64,000 nt of DNA from Methylotenera_A sp036676175 (GTDB taxonomy: Bacteria > Pseudomonadota > Gammaproteobacteria > Burkholderiales > Methylophilaceae), in assembly GCA_036676175.1 (NCBI GenBank), contig JAKFDL010000020.1, forward strand, positions 1 through 64,000, in the 5' to 3' direction. Each line of letters starts with the position of its first letter. Position 1 is the stretch's first letter. The position numbers and the translations under genes were made by a program. Shown in pieces: positions 17,440-26,450 of this stretch. The notes beneath the pieces were generated by a model. The model was not told the origin of the DNA. It did no database searches and was given only the letters and a program-made list of their open reading frames with translations.

Positions 17440-17560
17440 AAAAATGTAAATTTCTAAACCAGACAAGGCGAGAACAAAAAATAAGGCCGCCGCATATGGT
17501 TGATATGTAATGCATTACTTTTTGTGATCAACGCCGTATGGTGACGAAATTTACGTTTTT
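17440..17560. repeat. Intergenic inverted-repeat element, copy 1
   Basis: A 121-base element between the FKBP gene and the osmC-like gene. Its ends are 15-base inverted repeats with one mismatch: AAAAATGTAAATTTC (17440-17454) and GAAATTTACGTTTTT (17546-17560). Inside lie ACAAGG (17463), ATAAGG (17481), a perfect 12-base palindrome GTAATGCATTAC (17507-17518) and AACGCCGT (17530). The same internal words, in the same order, occur at 37923-38047. It just reaches the stop codon of the FKBP gene. Confidence 0.6.
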
Positions 17561-18014
17561 ATTTGACATCTAGGAGTTCTACGTCAAAGATTAGTGTCGC
17601 ATTTGGCGGAATCACACCGCCTGCACCGCGCGCGCCGTAACCCATTTCTGGCGGAATAATCAATGTGCGTTTACCGCCGATCTTCATGCCAGCAAAGCCT
17701 TCATCCCAGCCTTGAATCACTTGGCCTGCGCCAAGCGCAAAATCAAATGGCTGCTTTCTATCCACACTGCTATCAAATTTTTTGCCTTTGTGACCATCTG
17801 CCGCTTCGTCATACAACCAGCCGGTATAGTGAACGCTTACATTAAATCCTGGCTCGGCTTCACGGCCTGTACCTGGTAATGTGTCAATTTTTTGAAATGC
17901 TGTAGTGCTTGATGTCATTGCGGTTTTTTCCTGTGTTGAGGTAGTAGATTCGGCCTGGCAAGCGTTAAGCGATAAGGCAAACACGCTGGCTAATAGAATA
18001 TTCAGTGATTTCAT
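17559..18014 (-). CDS. FKBP-type peptidyl-prolyl isomerase, lipoprotein
   Basis: A 151-residue peptidyl-prolyl cis-trans isomerase. The N-terminus has a lipobox (SLNAC), so the protein is probably a membrane-anchored lipoprotein. The FKBP domain covers about residues 40-151: VSVHYTGWLYDEAADG, KKFDSSVDRKQPFDFALG, VIQGWDEGFAGMKIGGKR, PPEMGYGARGAGGVIPPNA and FDVELLDV. Residues of the binding pocket (Tyr, Asp, Phe, Val-Ile, Trp, Tyr) are all present. The stop codon lies inside the right end of the inverted-repeat element. Confidence 0.95.
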   Translation of the reverse strand: MKSLNILLASVFALSLNACQAESTTSTQEKTAMTSSTTAFQKIDTLPGTGREAEPGFNVSVHYTGWLYDEAADGHKGKKFDSSVDRKQPFDFALGAGQVIQGWDEGFAGMKIGGKRTLIIPPEMGYGARGAGGVIPPNATLIFDVELLDVK

Positions 18015-18120
18015 GGCTTAACTTTCATATATTTGCATATTGGCTTTTAATTAAAACGATAGAAACAAATTAAAGCGATATGATACCGCAAACGCAGCTA
18101 AGTTCGAACGGCTAGTGCGC

Positions 18121-19536
18121 TTAGAAAACCCCGCCTTGGTAAACCCACTCAATCAGTGCGTCTTGTGCAATTCTGCTAGCCCCCGCTTTTTTATCATTCA
18201 CCAACATTACCAGCACATGCCGCTTGTTTTTGCTATCCAGCACATAGCCAGCAATTGTACTCACACCATCTATCGAGCCTGTTTTTAAATGTACTCTACC
18301 TTCTAGATGAGTGCCGTTTAGGCGTTTTTGCGCTGTGCCATCTAAACCTGCAATAGAGAAAGAAGCCATGAACTCAGGCATGATTGCACTATGGTAAGCA
18401 CTTACTAACAGCTGCCCCATGTGCTGTGCGCTAATACGCTCAGTGCGCGATAAACCTGAGCCATTTTCCACCAGCAGCTCATCAAACTTTAAATTTTTCT
18501 GCGCCAACCATGCTGTGATGGCCGCCATACCTTTGGCCTCAGAGGCTGGCAGGTCAATCTTCTCTGCAGCTAACGTCAACAACAACTGCCGCGCCATTAG
18601 GTTATTGCTCCATTTGTTGATGTCGCGAACCACATAGCCCAACGGCTCAGACGATTGCTCCAATAGTTTAGACGCATCGAGTGGCACTTCTTGTATTTTT
18701 AAGCCGCCATTAAACACGCCACCTAGTTCGCGCCACAGTTTTTTAAAGGTATAAAAGGCATATTTATCGTCATCCAACAAACTCAATTCCAGATAACGCT
18801 CGCCACACTCTGGCGAGAACGTACCGTTAAAAGTGACGATTGAGCTATGTTCCGTTTGTATCACTGTATAGCCGAAACGACTGCGCCATTCACCGCAATC
18901 TGAATTTGAAAGTTTCATATGATTGACAATTTGTATTTCGGGTAGTGCAAATTCTTGGCTGATATTGATGCCACTATCAGTCGCAACGAATTTAAAACTG
19001 GTGCTGCGGCCATTTACTACAAACGCACTCGGCCCCGCGTTGTAAGCACGCCAAGCTTCATTGTCAAAAGGTTTAGAGTTAACTACATTGTTGGCAAAGT
19101 AGCTTTTATCTATCACCAAATCGCCTTTGATCTCTTTAACTCCAGCTTGCTGTAAGCTCATTAGCAGGCGCCAAAACTCCTGCGCTTTAAAGCTCGGGTC
19201 GCCATAACCTTTAATGATCAAATTACCATTCAGCACACCGTTTTCTAAGCTGCCATCGCGATAAACTTCAGTTTTCCAGCGATAGGCAGGCGTGAGTAAA
19301 TCTAGCGCAGCGTAAGTAGTAACCAGCTTCATCACGCTGGCTGGGTTAAAGCTTTTATTGGCGTTGTGACTAATGCTGGGTGTTGCGACATCGACCGGCT
19401 GCACATAAACCGCCACGCCAGTGAGCGGAATACCCGCATTTTTGAGCTCTTCCGCCCCTGTGCTGGGTAACTCAGCTTGAACAAGCGCAGAAAAAACCAG
19501 CATTGCAAGCATAAAAAATGGCTTAATGAAGCACAT
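18121..19536 (-). CDS. dacB: D-alanyl-D-alanine carboxypeptidase/endopeptidase (PBP4, DacB)
   Basis: A periplasmic S13-family penicillin-binding protein of 471 residues that removes terminal D-Ala and cuts cross-links in peptidoglycan. It has a signal peptide (to ALVQAEL), the SxxK nucleophile motif SVMK at 67-70, the SxN motif in KWSNNLMARQLL, and the KTG motif in VHLKTGSIDGVSTIAGYV. Length and spacing, with a large insertion between SxxK and SxN, match DacB. It begins two bases after bioA ends, so the two are co-transcribed, an unusual pairing. Confidence 0.95.
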   Translation of the reverse strand: MCFIKPFFMLAMLVFSALVQAELPSTGAEELKNAGIPLTGVAVYVQPVDVATPSISHNANKSFNPASVMKLVTTYAALDLLTPAYRWKTEVYRDGSLENGVLNGNLIIKGYGDPSFKAQEFWRLLMSLQQAGVKEIKGDLVIDKSYFANNVVNSKPFDNEAWRAYNAGPSAFVVNGRSTSFKFVATDSGINISQEFALPEIQIVNHMKLSNSDCGEWRSRFGYTVIQTEHSSIVTFNGTFSPECGERYLELSLLDDDKYAFYTFKKLWRELGGVFNGGLKIQEVPLDASKLLEQSSEPLGYVVRDINKWSNNLMARQLLLTLAAEKIDLPASEAKGMAAITAWLAQKNLKFDELLVENGSGLSRTERISAQHMGQLLVSAYHSAIMPEFMASFSIAGLDGTAQKRLNGTHLEGRVHLKTGSIDGVSTIAGYVLDSKNKRHVLVMLVNDKKAGASRIAQDALIEWVYQGGVF

Positions 19537-19538
19537 AA

Positions 19539-20873
19539 CTATTTTATAGCCTTGGAGACCGCATCGATGCTGGCTTGCACGGCATGCAATATCTCCTCGT
19601 GACTAATGGTGTAAGGCGGCATCAAATAAACCGTGTTGCCGATGGGTCGAATCAGCAAGCCTTGCGCCAACGCCGCCGCATAACAATCGCGCGAAAAATT
19701 AGCGTTTGTGGTCATCACATCAAGTGCGAATATCATACCTTTTCGACGTAAATGCTGGATTGGTAAATCATTAAAAGCTTGCATGTGTTGCCATATAAAA
19801 TCTGACGTTTCGCGATTTTTTTGCAGAATAGTATCTGTTTCAAAAATGCTTAACGTCGCCAACGCTGCACTACAAGCCAATGGGTTGCCGGTGTAACTAT
19901 GGCTGTGTAAAAAAGCCTTCGTCACTTGATCGTCATAAAATGCTTGGTAAATTTCATCGCGCGTCAACACCACTGACAAAGGCAAATAACCACCGGTTAT
20001 GCCTTTGGATAAACATATAAAATCAGCGAAGGCATGTCTCTCCGTCAACTTATGGTTGACTGCGGTTGCCTGCTCACCAGCAAACATCGTCCCGGTGCGA
20101 CCAAAACCAACAGCAATTTCATCAGCGATTAAGTGGACACTGTATTTGGTGCAAATTTCTCTTGCACGCTTCAGATACACAGGGTGATACATGGCCATGC
20201 CTGCTGCGCATTGCACCAATGGCTCAATAATAAACGCCGCCAGCGTTTGGTGATGTTCGGCAACATATTTTTCCAAAGCATCTGCGCAGCTTAGTGCGTA
20301 AGCTTCTGCACTTTCACCAGCTTCCGCCAGCCGCTCATCTGGGCTGGGCATTTGTGCAGATTGCATCAATAAAAACGCATAGGTGTCTTTAAAAATCGCC
20401 ACATCGGTCACGCCCAACGCACCTAGAGTTTCGCCATGGTAACTATTTTGTAGGCTGATGAATTTGGTTTTGTTAGATTGACCGCAATTACGCCAATAGT
20501 GGAAGCTCATTTTCAGTGCGATTTCAGTGGCACTGGCGCCATCACTGGCATAAAACGCGTGGCCTAACCCTGTTAATTTAGCTAACTTTTCTGATAACTC
20601 CACCACAGGTTCATGCGTAAAACCTGCCAGCATCACATGCTCTAGCGTATCGAGCTGCAGCTTAATGGCATCTTTGATGCGCGGGTTATTATGCCCAAAC
20701 AAATTCACCCACCAACTACTCACGCCGTCTATATAGCTCTTACCATCAGCATCATAAAGCCAAACACCGTCACCACGCGCAATCGGGATAAGTGGATACG
20801 TTTCATGCTGCTTCATCTGCGTACATGGATGCCACACAGATTGCAGGCTTCGGTTTAACAGGGTTTGATTCAT
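19539..20873 (-). CDS. bioA: Adenosylmethionine-8-amino-7-oxononanoate aminotransferase
   Basis: BioA uses SAM as amino donor to make 7,8-diaminopelargonate in biotin synthesis. The 444-residue fold type I PLP enzyme shows WHPCTQMKQHE, IDGVSSWWVNLFGHNNPRI, ISLQNSYHGETLGALGVTD, the PLP aspartate in LIADEIAVGFGRTGTMFA and the Schiff-base Lys in CLSKGITGGYLPLSVV. No other biotin gene is in the window, so bioA is separated from the rest of the pathway here or sits in a small unit with dacB. Confidence 0.96.
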   Translation of the reverse strand: MNQTLLNRSLQSVWHPCTQMKQHETYPLIPIARGDGVWLYDADGKSYIDGVSSWWVNLFGHNNPRIKDAIKLQLDTLEHVMLAGFTHEPVVELSEKLAKLTGLGHAFYASDGASATEIALKMSFHYWRNCGQSNKTKFISLQNSYHGETLGALGVTDVAIFKDTYAFLLMQSAQMPSPDERLAEAGESAEAYALSCADALEKYVAEHHQTLAAFIIEPLVQCAAGMAMYHPVYLKRAREICTKYSVHLIADEIAVGFGRTGTMFAGEQATAVNHKLTERHAFADFICLSKGITGGYLPLSVVLTRDEIYQAFYDDQVTKAFLHSHSYTGNPLACSAALATLSIFETDTILQKNRETSDFIWQHMQAFNDLPIQHLRRKGMIFALDVMTTNANFSRDCYAAALAQGLLIRPIGNTVYLMPPYTISHEEILHAVQASIDAVSKAIK

Positions 20874-20909
20874 CGCTGATTCTAATGTTACTTGTTATCG
20901 TAAAACTGT

Positions 20910-21251
20910 TTAAACTTTTTTCACGAACTCTGATTTTAATTTCATAGCACCAAAGCCATCAATTTTGCAATCAATGTCATGGTCGCCATCTACCAAGCGG
21001 ATATTTTTTACTTTAGTGCCAACTTTTACTACCGATGATGAACCCTTAACTTTTAAGTCTTTAATCACAGTAATGGAATCGCCATCTTGTAGCACATTGC
21101 CGTTGGCATCGCGAATCACTTTTTTGGCCTCATCAGCATCTGCAATTGCGGTTTTGCTCCACTCATGGGCGCACTCAGGGCAAACATAGTTATCACCCTC
21201 TTCATAGGTATATACAGAGTTGCATTTAGCGCATGCGGGAAGTTGTGTCAT
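20910..21251 (-). CDS. yjdM: Zinc-ribbon protein YjdM (PhnA family)
   Basis: A 113-residue protein with two CxxC pairs forming a zinc ribbon (LPACAKCNSVYTYE and DNYVCPECAHEW) and a C-terminal SH3-like domain (LQDGDSITVIKDLKVKGSS, GTKVKNIRLVDGDHDIDCK). It matches E. coli YjdM, once called PhnA because it lies near the phn operon; it is not phosphonoacetate hydrolase. The true function is not known. Single gene, divergent from nothing obvious. Confidence 0.93.
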   Translation of the reverse strand: MTQLPACAKCNSVYTYEEGDNYVCPECAHEWSKTAIADADEAKKVIRDANGNVLQDGDSITVIKDLKVKGSSSVVKVGTKVKNIRLVDGDHDIDCKIDGFGAMKLKSEFVKKV

Positions 21252-21315
21252 GGTTACTTTCTTAACTCTTATGATTGGACATAATTAAGCGAGATTTTAT
21301 TCTACTGCAGAATAA

Positions 21316-22497
21316 TTACTCACCCAGCGAAATGCCGAACCCAAGTACGTTTTGTGAGCGATTGTAATCTAGTAACGTTTCGCCATAGCCAGTGGATGCC
21401 AGCACATGCAACTTAAGATATGGATTATTAAACACACGCTGTTGCAAATCGATTTGCGCAAAGCCTTTATTATCTGAGCGTAAATTATTGCGCAATAATA
21501 AAGAGACTGCGGTATCCCGGTTTTCTGTCTCCCACCTCACCGTCATATCGCCATAGCCCATGTATTTTTCAATATCGGGGTTGTCATCATCTTCTCTATC
21601 TTCTGGTATACGCCACCAAGGTCGCACCAATAATGAAAGACGATCAGTTAACTCAAATCCCCCCTCTAAATAGACACGATTCCAGCTACGTGAAAGTGGA
21701 TTATCGCGACCATTTGATTGATGTACAACACCTAAGTTAAGCATCCGCGGTATATATTCTTTTTTGACGCCATCTATCTCGTTATCTATCCCCAGTGACA
21801 ATATGAGCTCGGGTTCGTAGTTATTTTCACGCAACGGCCTAGAGGCTTCAGCATTAAAAATCTGCCAGTAAGATTGCTGCGTGTAAGCCCCCCAGACCCT
21901 CGAACTGGTGACGTAAGGCAAATCGCGAATCAAAGGAATATTATTGAGCATCTCTGATTTTAGGCTCAATTGAAATTTAACATCTTTGCTATCTAAATTT
22001 CTGTCACCTGTATTCGGCCTCGTTGGACTAGTAGGCGTGTTGTTTATATTGTCATTTTTAGTAACCAGCAAATAGTTAGCTTTATAGGTTTCAAAATCGC
22101 TAATATCCCAATCACCCTCTGAAGTAAGGCGCCACTTTCTTTCTAGATAGCTTAAGTTTACATTGGTTTTTTTAATAGCAATCTTTGTTTCTGGAATACG
22201 GGCATCAGTAGGCACTGATGCGCTGGTGGTCGGTGCAATCTCACCAGCATCCTTGGCTAGCACGTTATCGGTGTGTGCTGGTTGTGCATCTGCTTTCATC
22301 TCAATGGCGGGTGTACTAATACTATCAAAGCAAGCTAGCCGTTTTTTTGCTTGTAATTGCGTAGGGTAAGTGTCTTTGCACTTATTCAAGGCATCTTCAA
22401 CCGTGAGTATTTCTACTGCTTGCAGGCGGGTAGGTACAACCATGCAGAGCAAAATCAGCAAAATTTGCAGCCATGAAATATTAATATACTGGGTCAT
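21316..22497 (-). CDS. pldA: Outer-membrane phospholipase A
   Basis: A 393-residue OMPLA homologue. The catalytic signature is clear: VVHQSNGRDNPLSRSWNRVY contains the His and Ser of the HxSNG motif and the downstream Asn of the triad. The barrel strands follow to a C-terminal aromatic-poor end (FGISLGE). A signal peptide (to LQAVE) and an extra N-terminal region of about 100 residues with a Cys pair (LNKCKDTY, RLACFDSI) precede the barrel, making it longer than E. coli PldA; similar extensions are known in other Betaproteobacteria. The enzyme hydrolyses phospholipids that reach the outer leaflet. Confidence 0.92.
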   Translation of the reverse strand: MTQYINISWLQILLILLCMVVPTRLQAVEILTVEDALNKCKDTYPTQLQAKKRLACFDSISTPAIEMKADAQPAHTDNVLAKDAGEIAPTTSASVPTDARIPETKIAIKKTNVNLSYLERKWRLTSEGDWDISDFETYKANYLLVTKNDNINNTPTSPTRPNTGDRNLDSKDVKFQLSLKSEMLNNIPLIRDLPYVTSSRVWGAYTQQSYWQIFNAEASRPLRENNYEPELILSLGIDNEIDGVKKEYIPRMLNLGVVHQSNGRDNPLSRSWNRVYLEGGFELTDRLSLLVRPWWRIPEDREDDDNPDIEKYMGYGDMTVRWETENRDTAVSLLLRNNLRSDNKGFAQIDLQQRVFNNPYLKLHVLASTGYGETLLDYNRSQNVLGFGISLGE

Positions 22498-22539
22498 CGT
22501 GCCCTATCCAATCTCTATCACTCATTGAAGTACAGCCGC

Positions 22540-23598
22540 TTATGGTGCGGGGTTGGTATAGCGCAAATGAATCGCGTCAATTTCTTTTAAAATATCTGGC
22601 GTTACATTGATTTGATATGCAGCAATATTTTCCTGCAATTGCGCCATGCTGGTAGCGCCAATAATGGTGCTGCCCACGCACCAGCGATGATACACAAAAC
22701 TCAGCGCTAACTCTGTAGGAGAAAGCCCACACGCTTTCGCAAGCTGGGCATAAGCCTCGCACGCAGCAATCACATTGGGTTTAGTGTAACGTTGTGCATA
22801 ACCTAAAAACAGGGTAACGCGGCCAATGGCCTGTGGGTTAGTTAAGTATTTGCCAGTTAAATGGCCAAACGCCAGTGGAGAATACGCTAATAAACTCACA
22901 TTTTCACGATAACAAATTTCGCTCATGCCAAAGTCAATATGACGATTAAGCAAGTTGTAACCATTTTGCAGGGTGGTTATCATCGGCAATCCATATTGCT
23001 TACCAATTCTCAAAAACTCCATCACACCCCATGGTTGTTCATTGCTGAGGCCGATGGCGCGAATTTTTCCTTCTTGCACTAGTTCTGCCAGCGTTTCTAG
23101 TTGATTGTGGATGCTCACCCACTGCTTTAGGTTGCCATTTTTGTCAAATTCATTGGCAGGATCAAACTGATATTGTCCAAAAATTGGCACATTGCGTTCT
23201 GGCCAGTGCAGTTGATACAAATCGATATAATCCGTTTGCAGGCGCGATAAAGAATCGTGAAGTGCGCTGCGGATATTGGCCCGTATCAGCACTTCATCCC
23301 CATTACGTATCCAGCGGAGGCCACGGTTACGTCCCGCGACTTTGCTACCAATAATCAGTTTGTCGCGTGCTTGGTTTTTTAACCAATGGCCAATGATGGT
23401 TTCGGTGCGTGTGAAAGTTTCCGCCTTGGGCGGCACTGGGTACATTTCGGCGGTGTCGATAAAATTGATGCCTTGCGCCACGGCATAATCTAACTGCTCA
23501 TGCGCTTCAGATTGGCTATTCTGTTCACCAAATGTCATGGTGCCCAAACAGATTTTTGATACGTTTAAATCAGACTGGCCAAGCCGAACCAAATCCAT
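22540..23598 (-). CDS. Aldo/keto reductase (Tas-like)
   Basis: A 352-residue NADPH-dependent oxidoreductase with the AKR barrel. The catalytic tetrad can be placed: Asp and Tyr in INFIDTAEMYPVPP, Lys in LIIGSKVAGRN, His in LYQLHWPERN. The cofactor end is seen in STIIGATSMAQLQENIAA. The insert ETFTRTETIIGHWLKNQ and overall length match E. coli Tas. The physiological substrate cannot be told from sequence. Confidence 0.93.
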   Translation of the reverse strand: MDLVRLGQSDLNVSKICLGTMTFGEQNSQSEAHEQLDYAVAQGINFIDTAEMYPVPPKAETFTRTETIIGHWLKNQARDKLIIGSKVAGRNRGLRWIRNGDEVLIRANIRSALHDSLSRLQTDYIDLYQLHWPERNVPIFGQYQFDPANEFDKNGNLKQWVSIHNQLETLAELVQEGKIRAIGLSNEQPWGVMEFLRIGKQYGLPMITTLQNGYNLLNRHIDFGMSEICYRENVSLLAYSPLAFGHLTGKYLTNPQAIGRVTLFLGYAQRYTKPNVIAACEAYAQLAKACGLSPTELALSFVYHRWCVGSTIIGATSMAQLQENIAAYQINVTPDILKEIDAIHLRYTNPAP

Positions 23599-23631
23599 TT
23601 TTATACTAAGCCCATCTTTATATTTGACCCA

Positions 23632-24222
23632 TTAATGGAGTATCTTTTTCGCTTCAGCGTTTTCGGTAAATAGCACAGTTGATTGTACTGGTGACGTCAC
23701 GGTCGTGCTTGTTACCCCCAACTCCCAAGAGGCTTCTTTCGCCGACAGTTGCAACATGTTACACATCGCCAACGTAAGCTCTTGAGTTAAATTCATGCGT
23801 ACGGTAATGCCCTCCAAACAAGGCATTTCAAGGCTAGATGGCTTATTTGGGTGATGAATAAGCACCACACTGATTGCTAGCATTGCGCCGTCATTCACAA
23901 TTTCAGCACGCGGCTGATACTCGGTTGCAAAGTCCATTTTTTGCAGCGTCTCGCTGGCTTCTGCCTCTTGCTTAAATAAGGCCACTGCTTGCTGGGGTGG
24001 GATTTCAGTTCTGATTGAAGTTGCAGTGGGCAAGTGCGTTTCGCCATTCAGCATTTGCCACAATTGCTTCGTAATGCGACATGTCAGCCACACCAACAGC
24101 TCTGAGTTATCTGCCAAACCAACTTTTAACAGCAATCTGTCTTGCTGGGCATTATATCCAAGGTTAATTTGTTGAATAGCCGCCTCGGCTTTACCTTGTA
24201 AATTACTATTATCTATCGTCAT
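23632..24222 (-). CDS. Conserved-looking hypothetical protein
   Basis: I do not recognise this 196-residue protein. It has no signal peptide or membrane helix. It alternates strand-like segments (RLLLKVGLADNSELLVWLTCRIT, AMLAISVVLIHH, GITVRMNLTQELTLAMCNML) with Gln/Glu-rich helices. The ATG at 24222 is chosen over a GTG at 24240, which would overlap the groES -35 element. The gene is divergent from groES, with only about 150 bases between them; whether that has regulatory meaning is unknown. Codon use looks like that of its neighbours. Confidence 0.65.
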   Translation of the reverse strand: MTIDNSNLQGKAEAAIQQINLGYNAQQDRLLLKVGLADNSELLVWLTCRITKQLWQMLNGETHLPTATSIRTEIPPQQAVALFKQEAEASETLQKMDFATEYQPRAEIVNDGAMLAISVVLIHHPNKPSSLEMPCLEGITVRMNLTQELTLAMCNMLQLSAKEASWELGVTSTTVTSPVQSTVLFTENAEAKKILH

Positions 24223-24239
24223 ATTTTTTATATTTTGCA

Positions 24240-24269
24240 CTTGAAAAATTTAATTCAAACCCCAGTTTA
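24240..24269 (+). promoter_or_regulatory. Sigma32 (heat-shock) type promoter of groESL
   Basis: CTTGAA (24240-24245), a 14-base spacer, then CCCCAGTTTA (24260-24269) fit the sigma32 pattern CTTGAA-N13-17-CCCCATNTA with one clear mismatch in the -10 part. Its -10 element overlaps the CIRCE operator. Confidence 0.75.
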
Positions 24270-24293
24270 GCAATCTAGGTATGAGAGTGCTAA
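24267..24293 (+). promoter_or_regulatory. CIRCE operator (HrcA binding site)
   Basis: TTAGCAATC-N9-GAGTGCTAA. The right arm is exact and the left arm has one change from the consensus TTAGCACTC. Spacing is exactly nine bases. HrcA repression of groESL is expected. Confidence 0.93.
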
Positions 24294-24376
24294 AATAGCG
24301 CATTGCCTAAGCAATTTAAAGCTTAATTTTAAACCAACAATTTTTAACGTAATAGTAACCCATTAGGAGATTCAGT

Positions 24377-24664
24377 ATGAAAATTCGTCCATTACACGAT
24401 CGCGTGATTGTAAAACGCTCTGAAGAAGAACGCACAACCGCTTCCGGTATTGTCATTCCAGATAGCGCCACCGAAAAACCAGACCAAGGCGTGGTAACAG
24501 CAGTGGGCAATGGCAAACGTGATGATAGCGGCAAGATCAATGCTTTAGACGTAAAAGTGGGTGACAAAGTGTTATTCGGCAAATACGCAGGCCAAACCGT
24601 TAAGGTAGATGGCGAAGAGTTACTGGTGATGCGTGAAGAAGACATCATGGCGATTGTTGAATAA
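24377..24664 (+). CDS. groS: Co-chaperonin GroES
   Basis: A 95-residue Hsp10 that caps the GroEL ring. It shows the standard MKIRPLHDRVIVKR start, mobile-loop region EERTTASGIVIPD, and the C-terminal VDGEELLVMREEDIMAIVE. Ribosome binding site AGGAG lies before the ATG. It is 57 bases upstream of groEL in one operon, behind overlapping sigma32-like and CIRCE elements. Confidence 0.98.
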   Translation: MKIRPLHDRVIVKRSEEERTTASGIVIPDSATEKPDQGVVTAVGNGKRDDSGKINALDVKVGDKVLFGKYAGQTVKVDGEELLVMREEDIMAIVE

Positions 24665-24721
24665 TTTGGTTTAACCAAATCACTTTTCAATTAAGAATTT
24701 GAACCAATTTAGGAGTTAATC

Positions 24722-26365
24722 ATGGCAGCAAAAGACGTAAGATTCGGCGACGAAGTTCGCCAAAAAATGACCAACGGTGTGAACATCTTGGCTAACGCAG
24801 TTAAAGTAACATTAGGCCCAAAAGGTAGAAATGTGGTTCTGGAACGTTCATATGGCGCACCAACCATCACTAAAGATGGTGTTTCCGTCGCTAAAGAAAT
24901 CGAATTAAAAGACAAATTCGAAAACATGGGCGCACAGATGGTAAAAGAAGTGGCTTCAAAAACTTCTGACATCGCTGGTGACGGTACAACAACTGCAACG
25001 GTTCTAGCACAAGCGATCATTCGCGAAGGCATGAAATCTGTAGCTGCCGGCATGAACCCAATGGATTTAAAACGTGGTATCGATAAAGCAGTTGCTGCAG
25101 CAATTGTCAGCTTAAAAGAACAATCAAAACCCTGTACAACCAGCAAAGAAATCGCCCAAGTAGGCTCAATTTCAGCTAACTCTGATGAATCTATCGGTAA
25201 AATTATTGCAGATGCCATGGACAAAGTGGGCAAAGAAGGCGTGATCACGGTTGAAGATGGTTCTGGCTTAGAGAGCGAATTAGACGTAGTTGAAGGTATG
25301 CAATTCGACCGTGGTTATTTATCACCATACTTCATTAACAATCCTGACCGTCAAATAGCACTGTTAGACAATCCTTACGTACTATTACACGACAAAAAAA
25401 TCTCAAACATCCGTGACCTATTACCAACTTTAGAGCAAGTGGCTAAATCAGGTCGTCCTTTGTTGATTATTGCTGAAGATGTTGACGGTGAAGCTTTAGC
25501 AACCTTAGTGGTAAACAACATTCGCGGCATCTTAAAAACTACTGCAGTGAAAGCACCTGGTTTCGGTGACCGTCGTAAAGCCATGTTAGAAGACATCGCG
25601 ATTTTAACTGGTGGTACTGTGATTGCCGATGAAGTTGGCTTGAAACTGGAAAGCGTAACACTTGAGCAACTTGGTCAAGCTAAGCGTATCGAAGTGAATA
25701 AAGAGAACACCATCATTATCGACGGTGCTGGCGCTGAAGCCACAATCAAAGGCCGTATCGCACAAATTAAGGCACAAATCGAAGAAGCAACCAGCGACTA
25801 CGATAAAGAAAAACTGCAAGAACGTACTGCTAAATTATCAGGTGGTGTTGCTGTGATTAAAGTGGGTGCAACGACTGAAATCGAGATGAAAGAGAAAAAA
25901 GCACGTATCGAAGATGCCCTGCACGCAACGCGCGCAGCTTGGGAAGAAGGTATTGTGGCTGGCGGCGGTGTTGCGTTGATTCGTGCACGCGCTGCAGTTG
26001 CTTTGGTTAAAGGTGATAACCCTGACCAAGACGCTGGCGTAAAAATTGTATTGCGCGCAGTAGAAGAGCCATTACGCCAAATCGTTCAAAATGCGGGTGT
26101 TGAGCCATCAGTAGTAGTCAACAATGTTGCCGCTGGTAAAGGTAACTATGGCTACAACGCAGCTAACGAAACTTACGGCGATATGGTGGAGATGGGTATT
26201 TTAGACCCAACTAAAGTTACCCGTAGCGCATTGCAAAATGCGGCTTCAGTAGCTGGCTTAATGCTGACTACCGATTGCATGATCGCTGAACTGCCTAAAG
26301 ATGACGCACCAGCAATGGGTGGTGGGGATATGGGTGGAATGGGTGGCATGGGCGGTATGATGTAA
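24722..26365 (+). CDS. groL: Chaperonin GroEL
   Basis: A 547-residue Hsp60 that refolds client proteins inside a double heptameric ring. The nucleotide-binding segments VTLGPKGRNVVLERS and AGDGTTTATVLAQAI, the AANETYGDMVEMGILDPTKVTRSAL segment and the C-terminal Gly-Gly-Met tail (GGGDMGGMGGMGGMM) are all present. Ribosome binding site AGGAG is clear. The gene is full length and its codon use appears optimised compared with neighbours. It is followed by two hairpins, the second a standard terminator. Confidence 0.99.
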   Translation: MAAKDVRFGDEVRQKMTNGVNILANAVKVTLGPKGRNVVLERSYGAPTITKDGVSVAKEIELKDKFENMGAQMVKEVASKTSDIAGDGTTTATVLAQAIIREGMKSVAAGMNPMDLKRGIDKAVAAAIVSLKEQSKPCTTSKEIAQVGSISANSDESIGKIIADAMDKVGKEGVITVEDGSGLESELDVVEGMQFDRGYLSPYFINNPDRQIALLDNPYVLLHDKKISNIRDLLPTLEQVAKSGRPLLIIAEDVDGEALATLVVNNIRGILKTTAVKAPGFGDRRKAMLEDIAILTGGTVIADEVGLKLESVTLEQLGQAKRIEVNKENTIIIDGAGAEATIKGRIAQIKAQIEEATSDYDKEKLQERTAKLSGGVAVIKVGATTEIEMKEKKARIEDALHATRAAWEEGIVAGGGVALIRARAAVALVKGDNPDQDAGVKIVLRAVEEPLRQIVQNAGVEPSVVVNNVAAGKGNYGYNAANETYGDMVEMGILDPTKVTRSALQNAASVAGLMLTTDCMIAELPKDDAPAMGGGDMGGMGGMGGMM

Positions 26366-26379
26366 TTTGCTTTTTGATG

Positions 26380-26417
26380 TTGCATCAACTTATCCATCTT
26401 GCGATGGGTTGATGCAA
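26380..26417 (+). other. Long hairpin in the groEL 3' untranslated region
   Basis: TTGCATCAAC (26380-26389) pairs exactly with GTTGATGCAA (26408-26417). Inside it CCATC pairs with GATGG around a TTGC loop, with a four-base TTAT bulge on one side. No T run follows, so it is not itself a terminator; it may protect the mRNA 3' end. Confidence 0.7.
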
Positions 26418-26450
26418 TCACTAAATGCAAACTTGCTACTCCGTAGTATT

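Noticed and set aside
24709..25248. 179-residue ORF opposite groEL
   Set aside because: Shadow of the highly conserved groEL frame.
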